Assembly: GCA_037447655.1 (NCBI GenBank)
Contig: JBBHKE010001514.1
Location: forward strand, 158,761-177,642
Direction of reading: 5' to 3'
DNA length: 18,882 nucleotides
From: Zygnema cylindricum
Taxonomy: Eukaryota > Streptophyta > Zygnematophyceae > Zygnematales > Zygnemataceae
In this document: positions 16,687 to 18,882 of the stretch, in pieces
Numbering within the stretch: the stretch's first letter is position 1
How the letters are laid out: each line of letters starts with the position of its first letter
Position numbers and translations under genes: made by a program
Notes under the pieces: model-generated
What the model saw: the letters and a program-made list of their open reading frames with translations, nothing else
What the model was told of the DNA's origin: nothing
The model's database searches: none

Positions 16687-17516
16687 TACACCAAGATGAA
16701 GATAATAATAAAAGAACGAGACGTATATCGCTGCTACGTATTGCAGGCAGGTCGGCGGTGAGTCGCCACGTTTGCACGGAAAAATCATACAGGACAAAAA
16801 AAAATCGCGCTAAATTTCATCCTTCCGTCCGACGCTGGTACGTGCAGCTTTATCCTGTATCCAAGCAACGTGGAAGGACCCGAAGCAGAAACTCCAAAAC
16901 TCATACTTTGGAAGTTTGGATCGAAGAAGAAATATTCAACATGGAACAGTAACCTAATTTGACAGAAATGTACGGTAGGACACTCCAAGGGCGATCAAGG
17001 TGTTCCCGTGCGATGCTTGCAAAGGAAGAATCGGACGGCCAAGAATTGTTTTCTCCATCCAAAATAAGGCGGACAAGTACAGTAATGTACAATACTGTAC
17101 TGTACTGTAGCCTTTAGGGTTTCAATGAAAACTTGTTCGATCTTCTTCAGATTCTCTGCGTGACACGTGCCGCATGCGATTGAGGTGGAGATCACGAGAT
17201 GCGGGGCTTTCGAAAGTTCTTTCGTCCGTTGTCAAAAAGACAAAGATGTACTTCTCCCTCTTCCACGCATTTTCAATAGGACGCTTTGGGACTCGCACGA
17301 GCGTACTTAATAAATCGTCATTCGGCCAAACCTCTGCAACTCGACGGTCAGCAAGTCAGCAAATTTCTATGAATCAATCTTTGAAGGTCTCGCGATAGAA
17401 GTTACCTTGGCGTTCATTTATGAATAATTTACGACGGCTGTCGTATGTGGTAGATTGCGTCACGCTAATTTTTAAATGCATGGACATATCCGGAGTTTCC
17501 AATCTACCAGTAACAT

Positions 17517-17679
17517 GCAACAGAAATGGAGTTCGGGGGACCACGTGGCTAGAAAACGCTCGTAAGAGTCGCTAAAAAAAATCATTTTTTTTAATCGAAC
17601 CAAGAAGAAAAAAGGCATGAACTTCTGACGGTGACGTGACAGACGGCCGGTAAACAGCAGATTTGGCCTCTGTGGACTC
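17517..17679 (-). repeat. Right arm of the fold-back element
   Basis: Reverse complement of 16523-16686 with a few substitutions and length changes in the homopolymer stretch (17574-17592). The outer edge GGACTC ends at 17679, after which similarity stops abruptly. Confidence 0.85.
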
Positions 17680-17863
17680 ATATATGTTGGGGACTTGGGG
17701 AACACTCACTGTACTTTTTTGAGCATACACGACAGAAACATTTATGTTATATTTCCAAAATAGTTGGAAAGGTACAAGTAGTTACAATTTTGACGGTTGG
17801 CCGATTCGCGTGAACAACCTCGCCGGTCAAGCAAAAAAAAAAACAAATATCTTGTACCATAAT
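17680..17863. other. No feature seen
   Basis: Short AT-rich spacer between the fold-back element and the direct-repeat region, with an A run near 17833. Nothing supported. Confidence 0.4.
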
Positions 17864-18882
17864 GTACACCGCCAATCGTTATTAGCGTTTATAAATTATT
17901 AGCGTTAATAATTAGTTAGCGTTACTAACGCTAATTTGAGTTTTTCAAGATTTCGAAAAAAAAAGTTTACTCTAATTTATCCATAACGCTGATTTGGGTA
18001 CAACGATTCTGCCATCAGGATCTTCACAGTAAAATAGGTAAAAGTACAAATCTGACAAATCGTATACCGTTGCGTCCTTTTACTCTAATTTATTCATAAC
18101 TCTAAATTGGGTTTTCTGCCGTTTAATTAATACGCGATCAATATATTTACACTAAAATAGGTTCTATATCATTCTGCCTTTTATTCGGAGCGCAGCTTTA
18201 CGTGCGATCGCGACTATTTTAATCTATGTTTCGTACTTTTCTACTTAACAAAGTACCATTTTGTACGGAATAACATGTCCGTACACTACACTATTCAATA
18301 ATATCATATACTAGAATTATTTCCGCTAATTCACCACAACCTTAATTAACGTAAAAATAATATTAGCGTAATTAATTCTATTTCAGATTTTGGGGTCAAA
18401 ATTTGGGGGTGCCGATATAGCGCTCATAACCGATTGGCGGTGTACACCGCGAATCGTAATTAGAGTAATGAAAAAATTAGAGTATAACAACAAAAAAAAA
18501 CAATTAGAGTAATTGACGCTAATTTATGTGATAGAGCTTTTGTAACTATGAAGTTTACTCTAATTTATTTAGTTATTCTATATTGGGTTATGTCGGCGAT
18601 AATTATGTGCGCGATAATTATGAACACTAAATTACGTAAACGTACAAAATGTGTCAGTCCGGTATAGTATTGACGTCATAATGACGCTAATAATATTTGT
18701 CGCATTGAATGTCAGATAATGTTCACACTGACGACGATGCTGTCGACGGACGAGAGTTATGCGAACGGCTTTTTTAGATCTAATTGATTTTTTTGTTTAG
18801 TGCGATTTCACGTGCGAGCGCGATTCTATTATATCATTATTTGTACCTTTTTACTTATAAAAGTACAATTTTGCACGGTCAG
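17864..18882. repeat. Two diverged direct copies of a repeat of about 440-600 bp, running off the right edge
   Basis: GTACACCGCCAATCG at 17864 pairs with GTACACCGCGAATCG at 18442; TTTACTCTAATTTAT occurs near 17966, 18079 and 18554; ACGTGCGATCGCGA at 18200 pairs with ACGTGCGAGCGCGA at 18810; AAAGTACCATTTTGTACGG near 18250 pairs with AAAGTACAATTTTGCACGG near 18859. The order is the same in both, with offsets of 578-610 bases. Copy 1 spans about 17864-18275 and copy 2 about 18442-18882. No coding sequence is seen. Confidence 0.65.
17916..17934. repeat. Perfect 19-bp palindrome TTAGCGTTA-C-TAACGCTAA
   Basis: Nine-base arms around a single C, the last of four closely spaced TTAGCG motifs (17882, 17899, 17916 and the inverted one). 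The second repeat copy has TTAGAG motifs in the matching place. Confidence 0.9.

Larger units (their letters stand above)
16523..17679. mobile_element. Fold-back element of 1157 bp with arms of about 164 bp
   Basis: The left arm 16523-16686 and right arm 17517-17679 are inverted copies, about 95% identical by eye. They start with GAGTCCACAGAGGCC and its complement GGCCTCTGTGGACTC. Differences cluster in an A/T homopolymer stretch in the middle of the arm. The 830-bp loop (16687-17516) encodes nothing I recognise and includes a GTACAGTA/TACTGTAC hairpin near 17076-17100. No target duplication is visible at 16522/17680. It could be a MITE-like or Mutator-type non-autonomous DNA transposon, or a segment duplicated in inverted orientation. 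Confidence 0.7.

Noticed and set aside
16521-16952. 143-codon open frame starting in the fold-back arm
   Set aside because: The first third is the inverted-repeat arm, also open in other frames. No protein family resemblance.
1-18882. CRISPR arrays, bacterial operons, rRNA or intact tRNA genes
   Set aside because: None seen. The tandem repeats present lack regular unique spacers, and the tRNA-like matches are primer sites or degenerate.

Overview
The window is a eukaryotic transposon-rich, intergenic-type region of roughly 40% GC. I find no host gene. It most likely comes from a plant. The reasons are Ty1/copia-type LTR retrotransposons, a long (TA)n microsatellite, and two primer-binding sites that fit the plant form of initiator tRNA-Met better than the animal form, as I remember those sequences. 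CpG is not obviously depleted, which is unusual for methylated plant repeats, so the host assignment stays tentative.

Positions 1-14159 are a Russian-doll nest of three LTR retrotransposons. The oldest (element A, + strand) enters the window inside its 5' LTR (1-480). Its short internal region (481-3080) holds a degenerate primer-binding site, a decayed gag, a copia-type protease with a 228-bp tandem duplication, and a polypurine tract. Its 3' LTR begins at about 3081. That single 3' LTR was later hit twice. Element B, a full-length Ty1/copia element on the - strand (3488-10671), is flanked by the exact 5-bp target duplication CTTGT. Element C, a non-coding LTR element on the - strand (10944-13933), is flanked by TGGCT/TGGTT. 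The 3' LTR of A is therefore in three pieces: 3081-3487, 10672-10943 and 13934-14159.

Element B carries a complete but inactivated gag-pol in standard copia order: gag, zinc knuckle, protease, integrase, reverse transcriptase, RNase H. Seven in-frame stops and three frameshifts break it. Its layout is extremely compact. The PBS is complementary to the anticodon arm of initiator tRNA-Met, not the usual 3' acceptor end, and contains an ATG in frame with gag. The pol stop codon touches the polypurine tract. Element C has unrelated LTRs but the same kind of PBS. In both B and C the 5' LTR carries a large internal deletion relative to the 3' LTR.

Positions 14160-18882 lie outside the nest. I recognise no protein there. 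The region holds a CCTC repeat, a 47-bp near-perfect palindrome, a small inverted-repeat (MITE-like) cluster at 15356-15830, a 1157-bp fold-back structure with arms of about 164 bp (16523-17679), and a diverged direct repeat with TTAGCG/CTCTAATTTAT motifs running off the right edge (17864-18882).
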